A stretch of DNA of 64,000 nucleotides from Pseudomonas gingeri (GCF_013386165.1 NZ_JACAOS010000003.1:476343-540342); one strand, 5' to 3'; counted from the stretch's first letter, positions 34,039 through 44,214 are shown. Made by a program: numbers and translations. Notes: a model not told the origin generated them from the letters alone.

Positions 34039-34713
34039 TCAGAACTCCAGCTTGTAACCGACGCCATACAGCGACTGCACCGGGTCTTCCTGCGGGCAGG
34101 CTTGGGCCAGTTTGCGCCGTAGATTGCGGATATGGCTGTCGACCGTGCGGTCGGTCACGACCCGGTGATCGGAGTAGAGCTTGTCGAGCAACTGGTCGCG
34201 GGAGAAGACCCGGCCCGGAGAGCCGGCCAGTGTGCTGAGCAGACGCAGTTCCACGGGGGTCAGGTCCAGTGCGATGCCGTCGAATGAGGCGCTGTAGCGG
34301 GCTTCGTCGATCTGCAGCCGTGTCGGGGCCGAGGCGACCAGTTGCGGGCTGCGCCGCAGGATGGCCTTGACCCGGGCGACCACCTCCCGGGGACTGAAGG
34401 GTTTGCAGATGTAGTCGTCGGCACCCAGGTCCAGCCCCAGCAGACGGTCCACTTCTTCGACCCGGGCAGTGATCATGATGATCGGCACCGCGCTGAAACT
34501 GCGCAGTTCCTGGCACACTTCAAGGCCGTTACGCCCCGGCAGCATCAGGTCGAGCAGGATCAGTCGTGGTTCGCTGGCGCGCACTGCGGGCACCACCTTC
34601 AACCCGTTGTCCAGACATTCGCTGGGATAGCCGGCGGCCGTCAGGTAGTCGCGCATCAGCGCCGCCAGCTTGGGCTCGTCTTCGACAATCAGGATCGGTT
34701 GGTCATTGTCCAT
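34039..34713 (-). CDS. baeR: OmpR-family response regulator, BaeR-like
   Basis: A 224-residue response regulator. The receiver domain has the phosphorylated aspartate in [10 protein letters not shown] near residue 55, followed by MITAR and [22 protein letters not shown]. The C-terminal winged helix includes [20 protein letters not shown] and HIRNLRRKL. The receiver and the DHRVVTDRT recognition region follow E. coli BaeR closely. It begins two bases before the kinase stop and is the second gene of the pair. Its likely target is the divergent RND operon. Confidence 0.85.
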   Translation of the reverse strand: MDNDQPILIVEDEPKLAALMRDYLTAAGYPSECLDNGLKVVPAVRASEPRLILLDLMLPGRNGLEVCQELRSFSAVPIIMITARVEEVDRLLGLDLGADDYICKPFSPREVVARVKAILRRSPQLVASAPTRLQIDEARYSASFDGIALDLTPVELRLLSTLAGSPGRVFSRDQLLDKLYSDHRVVTDRTVDSHIRNLRRKLAQACPQEDPVQSLYGVGYKLEF

Positions 34714-34715
34714 GC

Positions 34716-36101
34716 TCAGGCATCCCGTGGCAGGTGCAGGCTAAGCCAGAGGCCGCCCAGGGGGGAGTGATCGGCGCTCAGGCGGCCGCCGTGGGCCAGT
34801 GCGATGCTCTGACAGATCGCCAGCCCCAGCCCGGCACCCCCGCTGGCACGATTGCGCGAGGCCTCGCTGCGGTAGAAACGCTCGAACAGTCGCGGCAATT
34901 GTTGCGTCTCGACGCCAGGGCTGGAGTCGAGGAAGTCTATCCGCAGGCTTTTACCCTCGGGCGCCGCACGGATGATCAGCGCGCCGGCGACATCGGTGTA
35001 ACGCACGCTGTTTTCCAGCAAGTTGCTGAACAATTGTTGCAGGCGCTTGGGGTCGGCCTCCACGCGCAGGACCTGGGCGGGCAGTTCCAGGGTTACCTGC
35101 AATTGGCGTGCGGCACAGCGCTCCTGATACATCGCCACGCACTCTTCGAGGAGAGCGTTGAGGTTGCACTCGACCTTGCGGTAGGTAAGAGCGCCGACAT
35201 CCGCCAGCGACAGTTCGTAAAGATCGTCCACCAGTTTGCTGAGCATGCCGACTTCGCCCAGTAGCGACTTCATCGAACCCTGGTCGAGGGTGCGTACACC
35301 GTCCTCGATTGCCTCCAGTTCGCCACGCAACACCGACAGCGGGGTCCGCAGTTCGTGGGAGACATCGGCCATGAACTCGCGGCGCATCTGCTCATTGCGC
35401 TCCAGGGTATAGGCCAGTTGGTTGAAGTCCCGGGCCAATTGGCCGACTTCGTCATTGGAGGACACCGCCACCCGGTTGCTGTACTCCCCGGCAGCCAGCC
35501 GGTGGGTCGCCGCGGCCACGCGCTTGACCGGGTCGAGCAGGGTGCGGGCGATCCACCAGGCGATCAGCATCGCCAGCAACAGCGAAAACGCCCCCATGAC
35601 CAGGCTGGCGCGCAATTGGTACTGCTGGAAACGCTCGCCGCCGGCCTCGGTCACGCTCTGGAAGGGGGATACCGCCAGCCAGCCGACGGTTTTCCCGGCG
35701 ACCTCGATCGGGCGCAGCAGGGCATCGTCACCAATGGCCGGATAGCCGATCACCAAGCGTTTTTGCTGGTCCAGCAGGGCCAGACGAAACACCGCACCGG
35801 TCAGGTCGGAGGTGGGCGGCGTTTTCAGTTGACGGGTCTCAAGCTCATCTTTCTGCTCCGGACGCATCATTTCGAACCAGCGTTGTGGCTGGTCGCGAAT
35901 GACCTCCCAACTGCCTTCCCGCTCATAGAGGGCAACCAGACGCGGCAATACCGGTTCCATGCGTTGCAGGGCTTGTTCATTGAGGTAGCCGAGAAAACCG
36001 CGGCCAAAGCTCCAGCCCGTGGCCAGTCCCATGCTCAGGATGACAAACAGCACGCTGGCCAGGACGGCAATAAACAGCTTGGTGGAGATGCTCAGTTTCA
36101 T
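34716..36101 (-). CDS. baeS: Sensor histidine kinase, BaeS-like
   Basis: A 461-residue two-transmembrane sensor. A hydrophobic N-terminal helix is at about 10-30, a periplasmic domain at about 31-175 and the second helix near 175-195. A HAMP segment ([21 protein letters not shown]) follows. The phosphoacceptor histidine is in [20 protein letters not shown] and the ATP-binding N and G boxes are in [11 protein letters not shown] and [20 protein letters not shown]. The ATG at 36101 gives [10 protein letters not shown]. It likely senses envelope damage or toxic compounds. Confidence 0.87.
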   Translation of the reverse strand: MKLSISTKLFIAVLASVLFVILSMGLATGWSFGRGFLGYLNEQALQRMEPVLPRLVALYEREGSWEVIRDQPQRWFEMMRPEQKDELETRQLKTPPTSDLTGAVFRLALLDQQKRLVIGYPAIGDDALLRPIEVAGKTVGWLAVSPFQSVTEAGGERFQQYQLRASLVMGAFSLLLAMLIAWWIARTLLDPVKRVAAATHRLAAGEYSNRVAVSSNDEVGQLARDFNQLAYTLERNEQMRREFMADVSHELRTPLSVLRGELEAIEDGVRTLDQGSMKSLLGEVGMLSKLVDDLYELSLADVGALTYRKVECNLNALLEECVAMYQERCAARQLQVTLELPAQVLRVEADPKRLQQLFSNLLENSVRYTDVAGALIIRAAPEGKSLRIDFLDSSPGVETQQLPRLFERFYRSEASRNRASGGAGLGLAICQSIALAHGGRLSADHSPLGGLWLSLHLPRDA

Positions 36102-36247
36102 GGGCTCGGGAAAGTCGGCGAAGGACCCGCCCATTTAGGCCTTGGCGCCGCGAAGATTCAAGGTCGGCGGCCAATCTTCAATTTTCCTGCACATTTGCCT
36201 CGCAGCATGGCGCCTGACTCCCGCCATCCCGTCTTGTAGAGGCCGTC

Positions 36248-37438
36248 ATGTCAACCAAACTGCTCGCCAAATTGCTGGTGACCGCCGCGTTCGTTCTGTC
36301 CGTCGTCGTACTGGGCCTGTTGAGTGGCTGCTCGCCGGCCACCTCCGCGCCCGTTGCCGAGGTGCCCAAGGTCTCGGTGATCACCGTGCAACCGCAAACC
36401 CAGACCCTGACCACTGAACTTGCCGGGCGTACCCAGGCCTTTATGGTGGCCGAGATCCGGCCCCAGGTCGGCGGTATCGTCCAGCAGCGGCTGTTTGTCG
36501 AAGGTGCCGAGGTCAAGGCCGGGCAGGCCTTGTATCAACTGGATGCGGCTTCCTACAAGGCGGCACTGGCACAGACCCAGGCGACCCTGTCCAAGGCCCG
36601 CGCCACCTTGAAGTCGGCCCAGGCCACCGCGACCCGCGATGTTCAGTTGGCCAGGATCGATGCCATCAGCCAGCAGGACAAGGAGGATGCCCAGGCCAGC
36701 CTGCTGACGGCCCAGGCCGAGGTGCAAGTGGCCCAGGCCGACGTCGAGACGGCGCGCATCAACCTGGCCTACACCCGCATCGGCTCGCCCATAAGCGGGC
36801 GCATCGAGACGTCCACCGTGACCCCCGGCGCCCTGGTGGTGGCCAGCCAGGACACGGCGTTGACCACGGTGCAGCAACTGGACCCGATCTATGTCGATGT
36901 CACCCAGTCCACCACCGAGTTGCTGCGCCTCAAGCGCGACCTGGCCAATGGCACGCTGCAAGGTAACGAGCAGGGCGAGGCGCGTATCAGCCTCAAGCTC
37001 GACGATGGCAGCACCTACGCCCATGAAGGGCGCTTGAAGTTCAGCGGGGTCAGCGTCAACCAGGGCACCGGCACCGTGACTCTGCGTGCCGAGTTCGCGA
37101 ACCCGGAACGGGTGTTGTTGCCGGGCATGTATGTCCGCGCCGTGCTGGAGCAGGCCCGGGACACGCAGGCGATTTTGCTGCCGCAGCAGGCGGTGACCCG
37201 CAGCGCCAGCGGTGTGACCTCGGTGCTGCTGGTGGTCAACGGCAAGGTCGAGCAACGGGTGCTGACCATCGACCGTGCCGTGGGTAACCAGTGGTGGGTG
37301 AGCGCCGGCCTGAATGCCGGTGACCAGGTGATTGTCGAGGGCGGGCAGAAGGTCCGGGTTGGCAGCGCCGTGCTGGCGCAGGGTGACGGTAGCCGCACCG
37401 TCCAAACAGCGCACAGCGCTACTGCGCAGGAGGGTTGA
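36248..37438 (+). CDS. RND efflux periplasmic adaptor lipoprotein (MexA/AcrA-like)
   Basis: A 396-residue membrane fusion protein with lipobox LLSGC near residues 24-28. The lipoyl half GRTQAFMVAEIRPQVGGIV is near 60-78, a coiled-coil hairpin near 98-165 and the barrel domain after RIETSTVTPGALV. It connects the RND pump to its outer-membrane channel. It is the first gene of a three-gene operon divergent from baeSR, which suggests control by BaeR. The substrates cannot be told from the sequence. Confidence 0.92.
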   Translation: MSTKLLAKLLVTAAFVLSVVVLGLLSGCSPATSAPVAEVPKVSVITVQPQTQTLTTELAGRTQAFMVAEIRPQVGGIVQQRLFVEGAEVKAGQALYQLDAASYKAALAQTQATLSKARATLKSAQATATRDVQLARIDAISQQDKEDAQASLLTAQAEVQVAQADVETARINLAYTRIGSPISGRIETSTVTPGALVVASQDTALTTVQQLDPIYVDVTQSTTELLRLKRDLANGTLQGNEQGEARISLKLDDGSTYAHEGRLKFSGVSVNQGTGTVTLRAEFANPERVLLPGMYVRAVLEQARDTQAILLPQQAVTRSASGVTSVLLVVNGKVEQRVLTIDRAVGNQWWVSAGLNAGDQVIVEGGQKVRVGSAVLAQGDGSRTVQTAHSATAQEG

Positions 37439-37440
37439 AC

Positions 37441-40400
37441 ATGGCGAGTTTCTTTATCGACCGACCGATCTTTGCCTGGGTCATCGCCATCGTCATCATG
37501 CTGGGCGGCGCCTTGTCCATCAGCCACCTGCCGCTGGAGCAGTACCCGGACATTGCGCCGCCGACCGTGCGCATCTCCGCCACCTACACCGGTGCCTCGG
37601 CCAAGACGGTAGAGGACTCGGTGACCCAGGTCATCGAGCAGCAGATGAAGGGCCTGGACAACCTGACCTACATGTCGGCCTCCAGCAGCTCGGCGGGCAG
37701 TGCCAGCATCAACCTGACCTTCAGCGCCGGCACCGACCCGGACGTGGCGCAGATGCAGGTGCAGAACAAACTGCAGCAGGCCGAATCACGCCTGCCGACT
37801 TCGGTGCAGAGCGAAGGCCTGACGGTGACCAAGGGTGGTTCGGATTTCCTGATGATCGTCGCCCTGGCCTCGGCCAACGACGCCGTCACCGGCACCCAGA
37901 TCGGCGACTACATTTCCAGCACCTTGCTCGACTCGATCAGCCGCATCGACGGCGTCGGCGATGTGCAGACACTGGGTTCGGGCTACGCCATGCGCATCTG
38001 GCTGGACCCGGCCAAGCTGGAAAAATACGCGCTGATGCCCTCGGATGTCAGCAGCGCCCTGGAGGCGCAGAACACCGAAGTCTCTGTCGGCCAGTTGGGG
38101 GCTTTGCCGGCGGTTGCGGGACAGCAGCTCAACGCCACCATCAGCGCCCGTAGCAAGCTGCAAACGGCTGAAGCGTTTCGCAACGTGGTGGTCAAGTCTT
38201 CCAGCGATGGCGCCGTGGTCCTGCTCGGCGATGTGGCGCGGGTCGAACTGGGCAGCGACAGCTATGACGTGAATTCGGCCCTCAACGGCAAGCCGGCGGC
38301 CGCCATGGGCGTGCAGTTGGCCGCCGGTGCCAACGCCTTGAGCGTGGGCAAGGCGGTCAAGGCCAGGCTCAAGGCGCTGGAACCGTTCTACCCCGCGCAA
38401 ATGCAGCTCAAGAACGTGATCGCCTACGACACCACGCCCTTTGTCAGCCTGTCCATCGAAGAGGTGGTCAAGTCCCTGGGCGAGGCCATTGTCCTGGTGG
38501 TGCTGATCATGTTCCTGTTCCTGCAGAACCTGCGGGCCACGCTGATTCCGGCGATTACCGTGCCGGTGGTGCTGTTGGGGACATTCGGCGTGCTGGCGCT
38601 GTGTGGCTACTCGATCAACACCCTGACGATGTTCGCCATGGTCCTGGCCATCGGCCTGTTGGTGGACGACGCCATTGTGGTGGTGGAAAACGTCGAACGG
38701 GTCATGGCCGAGCAGGGGCTGTCGGCCCTGGCGGCGACGCGCCAGTCCATGGCGGAGATCACCAGTGCGCTGATCGGCATTGCCCTGGTGCTCAGTGCGG
38801 TGTTTATTCCCATGGCCTTTTTTGGCGGCTCTACCGGGATCATCTACCGACAGTTCTCGGTGGCGGTGGTCTCGGCCATGCTGCTCTCGGTGCTGGTGGC
38901 CATGACCCTGACCCCGGCCTTGTGCGCGACCTTGCTCAAGCCGTCCGACAGTCATGGTGCACGGGGTGGGTTCTTCGGTTGGTTCAATCGCAACTTTGAA
39001 CGCAGCGCCGAGCGTTACCAGGGCGCGGTGGTGCGTGTGCTGCAGCACGGCGGGCGCAGTTGGCTGATGTATGGGCTGATCTTGCTGGCCACGGCCGCCG
39101 GTTACGCCAGCTTGCCGACCTCATTCCTGCCGGACGAAGACCAGGGCATGCTGATCGCGCAGGTCCAGCTGCCAGTGGGCGCCACCGACAGTCGGACCCA
39201 GGCGGCGGTGAAGCAGTTCGAAGACTATATGCTGGCGCAACCGGAAGTCGACGCGCTGATCAGCATCACCGGCCTGGGCATGGGCGGCAATGCCCAGAAC
39301 ACCGGGCGGGCGTTTATCAAACTCAAGGACTGGAGCGAGCGTGGCGGGCCAGGCCAGGATGCGGCGGCCATTGCCCAGCGGGCGACCCTGGCCCTGGCCA
39401 GCGTGCGGGATGCCAATGTGTTTGTCATGCAGCCACCGGCGGTGCGCGGGCTGGGGCAGAGTTCGGGGTTCGACCTGCAACTCAAGGACCTCGGCGGTGT
39501 CGGGCATGACGCCCTGGTGGCGGCTCGCGAGCGGTTTATCGAGCTGGCAAAGCAAGACCCGCGTCTGCAAGGGGTGCGCAGCAATGGTCTGGACGATACG
39601 CCTCAGCTCAAGGTCAGTATCGACGACCGCAAGGCCGGGGCCCTGAGCCTGAGCACCAGCGATATCAACGCCACCTTGTCCACGGCCTTGGGCGGCACCT
39701 ACGTCAATGACTTCCTCAACCAGGGCCGGGTGAAGAAAGTCTATGTGCAGGGTGAGGCATCGGCACGGATGCAGGCGGCGGACCTGGACCACTGGTTCGT
39801 GCGCAACAGCAACGCCGAGATGGTGCCGTTTTCCTCCTTTGCCAGCAGCGCCTGGAGCTATGGCTCGCCGCTGTTGGAGCGCTACAACGGCAGCGCGTCC
39901 CTGGAGGTGGTCGGCGATCCGGCACCGGGGGTGAGTTCCGGCGTGGCCATGGACGCGGTGGAGGCGATCATCAAGCAATTGCCTGAAGGCATCGGCTACG
40001 AATGGACCGGCCAGTCCTACCAACTGCGGCTGTCCGGTTCCCAGGCGCCCTTGCTCTACGGGATCTCGATACTGTTCGTGTTTCTTTGCCTGGCGGCATT
40101 GTATGAGAGCTGGTCGGTGCCGTTTTCGGTGATGCTCGTGGTGCCGTTGGGTGTGGTCGGGGCGGTTCTGGCGACCCGCTTCGGCGGATTGAGCAATGAC
40201 GTCTACTTCCAGGTGGGACTGCTGACCACCGTGGGCCTGGCGGCCAAGAACGCGATTCTGATCGTCGAGTTTGCCAAGCATCTGCAGGAGCAGGGCAGCA
40301 GCTTGCGTGACGCGACCCTGATTGCCGTGCGGCAACGCTTGCGGCCGATCCTGATGACCTCGTTGGCCTTCATGTTCGGCGTGTTACCCCTGGCCTTGAG

Positions 40401-40581
40401 CAGCGGCGCGGGCTCGGCCGGGCGCCAGGCCATCGGCACCGGCGTGCTGGGCGGCATGTTCAGCGCGACGCTGCTGGGGATCTTCTTTGTCCCGCTGTTC
40501 TTTGTGCAGATACGCCGCCGCTTTGGCCGCGCGCCTAGCTCTGGCATCTCCCTGCAAACTGCCCCGACAGGTGACCTATGA
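37441..40581 (+). CDS. RND (HAE1) multidrug efflux permease, MexB/AcrB-like
   Basis: A 1046-residue inner-membrane proton-drug antiporter of the AcrB/MexB family. N-terminus FFIDRPIFAWVIAIVIMLGG and the charged transmembrane pair in VLAIGLLVDDAIVVVENVER, with two adjacent aspartates for proton relay, are intact. Internal repeat structure with two large periplasmic regions is evident, and the second half contains TVGLAAKNAILIVEFAKHLQ. It is a complete pump of usual length. The ATG at 37441 follows the adaptor stop by two bases. Confidence 0.95.
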   Translation: MASFFIDRPIFAWVIAIVIMLGGALSISHLPLEQYPDIAPPTVRISATYTGASAKTVEDSVTQVIEQQMKGLDNLTYMSASSSSAGSASINLTFSAGTDPDVAQMQVQNKLQQAESRLPTSVQSEGLTVTKGGSDFLMIVALASANDAVTGTQIGDYISSTLLDSISRIDGVGDVQTLGSGYAMRIWLDPAKLEKYALMPSDVSSALEAQNTEVSVGQLGALPAVAGQQLNATISARSKLQTAEAFRNVVVKSSSDGAVVLLGDVARVELGSDSYDVNSALNGKPAAAMGVQLAAGANALSVGKAVKARLKALEPFYPAQMQLKNVIAYDTTPFVSLSIEEVVKSLGEAIVLVVLIMFLFLQNLRATLIPAITVPVVLLGTFGVLALCGYSINTLTMFAMVLAIGLLVDDAIVVVENVERVMAEQGLSALAATRQSMAEITSALIGIALVLSAVFIPMAFFGGSTGIIYRQFSVAVVSAMLLSVLVAMTLTPALCATLLKPSDSHGARGGFFGWFNRNFERSAERYQGAVVRVLQHGGRSWLMYGLILLATAAGYASLPTSFLPDEDQGMLIAQVQLPVGATDSRTQAAVKQFEDYMLAQPEVDALISITGLGMGGNAQNTGRAFIKLKDWSERGGPGQDAAAIAQRATLALASVRDANVFVMQPPAVRGLGQSSGFDLQLKDLGGVGHDALVAARERFIELAKQDPRLQGVRSNGLDDTPQLKVSIDDRKAGALSLSTSDINATLSTALGGTYVNDFLNQGRVKKVYVQGEASARMQAADLDHWFVRNSNAEMVPFSSFASSAWSYGSPLLERYNGSASLEVVGDPAPGVSSGVAMDAVEAIIKQLPEGIGYEWTGQSYQLRLSGSQAPLLYGISILFVFLCLAALYESWSVPFSVMLVVPLGVVGAVLATRFGGLSNDVYFQVGLLTTVGLAAKNAILIVEFAKHLQEQGSSLRDATLIAVRQRLRPILMTSLAFMFGVLPLALSSGAGSAGRQAIGTGVLGGMFSATLLGIFFVPLFFVQIRRRFGRAPSSGISLQTAPTGDL

Positions 40582-41972
40582 TCAAGTTTCATTGGCCTGT
40601 GCTGGCCGTTGTGGCGCTGCTGGGCGGCTGCGTCAACCTGGCACCGCAATACCAGCGCCCCGAGGCGCCGGTCGCCGGGCAATGGCTACCGACGACGAGC
40701 GCGCCGGCGGGAACGGTGGCGGCCGATCTCCAGTGGCAACAGTTCTTCACCGACCAGCGCTTGTCGCAGTTGCAGAGCCTGGCCCTGGCCAACAACCGCG
40801 ACCTGCGGCTGGCCACCTTGAACATCGAAAAGGCCCAGGCCGAGTACCGCATCCAGCGGGCGGCGGCGTTCCCCAGTCTAGCTGCCAGCGCCAGCGGTAC
40901 CCACAGCCGCACGCCGGCTTCGCTGTCCAGCGGGGTGGCGACTACCAGTCACGAATACAGCGCGCAGCTGGGCCTGAGCAGCTACGAGCTGGACCTCTTT
41001 GGCCGGGTGCAGAATCTCCAGGATGAAGCACTGGAAGCCTACCTGGCGTTGACCGAGACCCGGCGCAGCACCCAGATCAGCCTGGTGGCCGAGGTGGCGA
41101 CGGCCTGGCAGACCCTGGCGGCGGACAATGAGCATCTGCAACTGGCGCGGCAGACGCTACGCAGTCAGCAGGCGACCTATGAGCTGACCCGCAGCAGCCA
41201 TGCCCTGGGCGGTTCGTCCGGGCTGGCCCTGGCCCAGGCGCAAACCACCGTGGAGTCGGCCCGGGGTGATGTGGCGGTGTACGCCAGCCAGATCCTCCAG
41301 GATCGCAACGCCCTGCGTTTGCTGGTGGGCAGTGATATTCCGGATGCACTGCTGCCCGGCGATAGCCTGCAATCGGCGGCGCAATTGGTCCAGGTACCGG
41401 CGGAACTGCCGTCGAGCCTGCTGCAGCGCCGTCCCGATGTGCTGGCCGCCGAACATACCCTCAAGTCGGCCAACATCGATATCGGTGCGGCGCGGGCGGC
41501 GTTCTTTCCCAGCATCAGCCTGACGGCCAGCGCCGGTTCCGCGAGCGCGGCCTTGTCGGGTCTGTTCAAGGGCGGCAGCGGCGCCTGGAGTTTTGCCCCG
41601 AGCGTCAGCCTGCCGCTGTTCAACGGCGGCAGCAATCGTGCCACCCTGGATGCGGCAAAGGTTGAGCGCGAGATCCAGGTCCAGACGTACCAACAAACCT
41701 TGCAGAGCGCATTCAAGGAAGTGGCCGACGCCCTGGCGGTGCGCAGCACCCTGGATGAACGGCTGGCGGCCCAGCAGGCATTGACCGACGCCAGTCGCAA
41801 AAGCTTCGAATTAAGCGATGCGCTGTATCGTGGCGGTTCACAAAGCTACCTCGAAGCCCTGGATGCCCAGCGTACGTTCTACAGCGCCCAACAGGACCTG
41901 ATTACCCTGCGCCTGGCGGAACAGAGCAATCGCGTGAGTTTGTACAAGGTGTTGGGTGGTGGTTGGAATTGA
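40578..41972 (+). CDS. RND efflux outer-membrane channel (OprM-like)
   Basis: A 464-residue outer-membrane factor. The lipobox LLGGC is near residues 14-18 and is followed by VNLAPQYQRPEAPV, the OprM/NodT pattern. Two repeats are seen around LRLATLNIEKAQAEYRIQ and VLAAEHTLKSANIDIGAAR. It completes the tripartite pump. The ATG overlaps the permease stop (ATGA). Confidence 0.93.
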   Translation: MIKFHWPVLAVVALLGGCVNLAPQYQRPEAPVAGQWLPTTSAPAGTVAADLQWQQFFTDQRLSQLQSLALANNRDLRLATLNIEKAQAEYRIQRAAAFPSLAASASGTHSRTPASLSSGVATTSHEYSAQLGLSSYELDLFGRVQNLQDEALEAYLALTETRRSTQISLVAEVATAWQTLAADNEHLQLARQTLRSQQATYELTRSSHALGGSSGLALAQAQTTVESARGDVAVYASQILQDRNALRLLVGSDIPDALLPGDSLQSAAQLVQVPAELPSSLLQRRPDVLAAEHTLKSANIDIGAARAAFFPSISLTASAGSASAALSGLFKGGSGAWSFAPSVSLPLFNGGSNRATLDAAKVEREIQVQTYQQTLQSAFKEVADALAVRSTLDERLAAQQALTDASRKSFELSDALYRGGSQSYLEALDAQRTFYSAQQDLITLRLAEQSNRVSLYKVLGGGWN

Positions 41973-42072
41973 GGGGGGATTGAGGCGAGCCGGTGAGTGC
42001 GTACAACCGGGAAAATTTAATGAACCCTCGCGAACACCCCCCGCCTAACGCAGGACACACGGGAGGAAAACC

Positions 42073-42291
42073 ATGCAAATTGAATATGTCTGGATCACCC
42101 TGGCGGTGGTGTTGTTACTGGTTGAACTATGGGCCATCAGGAGCGTGCTCAAGAGCGGGCGCAGCGCCAGTACCAAGGGGATGTGGATCGTTGTGCTTAT
42201 CTACGTTCCGCTATTTGGGCTGTTACTGTGGTCCTTTATTGGTCCCAAGGAGCCGGGTCGTGAAGCGCCTGTTACTCGGCGTCATATGTGA
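42073..42291 (+). CDS. Small membrane protein with PLDc_N-like segment
   Basis: A 72-residue protein with two transmembrane helices. The first is YVWITLAVVLLLVELWAI, near 5-22. The second is GMWIVVLIYVPLFGLLLWSF, near 36-55. The pattern is that of the PLDc_N domain found as short standalone proteins in Gammaproteobacteria. A good ribosome site (GGAGG) lies eight bases ahead. Its role is unknown. It stands between the efflux operon and the accessory island. Confidence 0.75.
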   Translation: MQIEYVWITLAVVLLLVELWAIRSVLKSGRSASTKGMWIVVLIYVPLFGLLLWSFIGPKEPGREAPVTRRHM

Positions 42292-42409
42292 TCATGCAGC
42301 CGCCAGGAGGGCGTGGGACGTAGTAGTTCCACGGCCGCAAAACCTGTCACTTCGTCCTGCCTGATGTACCGTATTTGTTGTTTTGGGGATAACTTTGCGA
42401 CCCAACGCG

Positions 42410-42430
42410 TGCAAACCCTGGGTGTTTGCA
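42410..42430. terminator. Hairpin downstream of the AT-rich nuclease-like gene
   Basis: TGCAAAC and GTTTGCA form a 7-bp stem with a seven-base loop, ten bases beyond the stop of the minus-strand gene at 42440. It is in the right place for a terminator, but a T run is missing. Confidence 0.4.
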
Positions 42431-42439
42431 GGTTGAATT

Positions 42440-43576
42440 TCAGCTTTTAATAAGGTTGTTTATGAATTTCAGTCCAAAAGAAGGGCAATCGTACTTTACG
42501 ATATTGTTGTTTGACTTGTATTCTTCTAGAAGTGAGTTTTCATATATGTCTGCCACAATTCCCCATGTTCTGAATGAAATTAAATTGCTTTTTTCTAGCA
42601 TGAATTCCTTTAGTTTCCACCACGGTGATGAGCCCTCTGGGAATGGGTTGGCAATATCATCAAGGAAATGGTCGCTGTTTGAAAGAGCCTTGATTGTTGA
42701 GTAAGTGTTTCCTGTCGACTCCCAGTCGCGGATGATGTTGAAGAGGGTGTTTGAGATCTTGCTTTCGATATTCACTTCGTGGAGTTGAAATTTTTCAAAT
42801 GGATTTATATCAAGATAAGTAATGCTGTATCTAGCAGCAGTATTTTTCCGAAGATCACGCCATAAAAATGCAAAGCCATGAGAATTTATTTCGCTTGATT
42901 TTCGGATAAGTCTCTCGAAAGAAGATTTTATTTGTTCTAGATGAATGTCGAGGCCCTCGATTTCCCCGTTGTTATATATGTTGTTTGCATATATGCATAG
43001 CTGAAGCCCGGAAAAGCTTTTTTTGTGGAAATTCAAATTTAAATTTCTATTGAATAACGATGCGGGAGGAAAACATTCGAGTTCTAAAGGATCGTCAGAT
43101 TTTGGCTTTAGGCACAGTATTTTTCGTTTGTGCCAAAATATTTCGTTGAATAAGTAATTTTTTAGAAGGGTTGGCCAGTGGTTTGATATTATTACACAAA
43201 TAATATCGCCATTCGATATCATTGGAAAATGTGCCTTTACAGCGTTTGTGTAAGCTCCGATTTCGGTTCCTGACTCTCTTGTAGGTTTCGAGGAGTTTTT
43301 TATTTCGACAATAACAAAGGTTTCCATTCCTGGGTCGTAGAGTAGGAAGTCAGGTTTCAAACATTCTGAAGGGAATAAGGAAATGTTTTCGTCTTCGCTG
43401 ACTAGTACGGTTTCTTTTATGCAGTTAAGACAGTATTCGTATGATTCAATTATACAGTTTTCTTCTAGGGTTTTATTCTTTTCAAAGCGAGGAGGCTCAA
43501 TTAGCTCCCCGAAACCACTGAAATTTCTAGCGTGTGCTCCTATAGCGGCTTGCATCTTTTTTTCGTTTTCAAACAT
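42440..43576 (-). CDS. Orphan protein with PD-(D/E)xK nuclease signature, AT-rich
   Basis: A 378-residue protein that I cannot assign to a named family. Near the N-terminus it has PDFLLYDPGMETFVIVEIKN with D76 and E91-x-K93, the spacing of a PD-(D/E)xK catalytic core on two beta strands, followed by ESGTEIGAYTNAVKAHF, which resembles the supporting helix. The rest (about 130-378) has a mixed, aromatic-rich composition. Base composition is much richer in A and T than in all neighbours, with many rare AT codons, so it was probably acquired by transfer. It stands alone in the island. A restriction- or defence-type DNA-cleaving role is plausible but is inference. Confidence 0.7.
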   Translation of the reverse strand: MFENEKKMQAAIGAHARNFSGFGELIEPPRFEKNKTLEENCIIESYEYCLNCIKETVLVSEDENISLFPSECLKPDFLLYDPGMETFVIVEIKNSSKPTRESGTEIGAYTNAVKAHFPMISNGDIICVIISNHWPTLLKNYLFNEIFWHKRKILCLKPKSDDPLELECFPPASLFNRNLNLNFHKKSFSGLQLCIYANNIYNNGEIEGLDIHLEQIKSSFERLIRKSSEINSHGFAFLWRDLRKNTAARYSITYLDINPFEKFQLHEVNIESKISNTLFNIIRDWESTGNTYSTIKALSNSDHFLDDIANPFPEGSSPWWKLKEFMLEKSNLISFRTWGIVADIYENSLLEEYKSNNNIVKYDCPSFGLKFINNLIKS

Positions 43577-43730
43577 TGTCGATCTCTCGGTTTAATTAAA
43601 GGTTCTCTTTTTTGGAAGGGCTTCGATATATATTCATGTCTAATTGTTATGATTTGCCTGCCTTGGGAATGACTCTCGAATCACTTGGTTGTGCTTGTTT
43701 TCGGGCTCATACAATGTGTTAGTTGGCATG

Positions 43731-44129
43731 TTAACCCTCAAACTCGACATAGCTAGACTCCCCACCTCCAGTCGCACCCGACAACCAACCCCATACGAAG
43801 CTCAGCGTGGTGCACCCTGCGTGATCAACGCCCACCGTGCTACGAGACCAGCCGGCAAGAATCTCACCCTCCGTAGTCAAGCAGTGATAAAGCAACTCAA
43901 TGGTATCGACACCTGTCGCGCGCCCGATTTGATGACCCATGCGGATCCGACCGCCTTGGTAAGTGCCCGAAATGGCATTTTCGTCGACATGGTAATGAAA
44001 TACCGTACCTGAACCGGATAGCCCGTGGGAGTTGTCCGCTACCATAAACCGGTGGTTGTTCAAGCGCTCGCTCATTTGAGAAGAAAGGGTTTCCATCACT
44101 GTCGCATCCTTTAAGTCGAGAGGTTCCAT
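43731..44129 (-). CDS. Small conserved beta-rich protein of unknown function
   Basis: A protein of up to 132 residues. The conserved part has GSGTVFHYHVDENAISGTYQGGRIRMGHQIGR and ELLYHCLTTEGEILAGWSRS, an arrangement of strands seen in a small family that automatic pipelines often name N-acetylglutamate synthase without support. The first 15-20 residues are uncertain; ATG codons at 44129, 44096 or 44075 are all possible. It is preceded by a promoter-like AT-rich region. Confidence 0.6.
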   Translation of the reverse strand: MEPLDLKDATVMETLSSQMSERLNNHRFMVADNSHGLSGSGTVFHYHVDENAISGTYQGGRIRMGHQIGRATGVDTIELLYHCLTTEGEILAGWSRSTVGVDHAGCTTLSFVWGWLSGATGGGESSYVEFEG

Positions 44130-44214
44130 TCCATCCTTCGGTTATCCGAGATGCTCGGATATAACCAAACGCGAGAGTCATAGGATGAAAATAATGTGTA
44201 CCCAGTGCGGGCGT

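Noticed and set aside
37786..39048. 420-codon minus-strand frame inside the RND permease gene
   Set aside because: A mirror of codon bias in the permease gene. His/Gln-rich with no recognisable fold.
42426..42704. 92-codon plus-strand frame at the end of the AT-rich gene
   Set aside because: Antisense to the nuclease-like gene, no domain, and no clear ribosome site.
43731..44129. Calling the small protein an N-acetylglutamate synthase
   Set aside because: The sequence has no acetyltransferase or kinase-like domain. The name in related proteins appears to be a propagated pipeline label.
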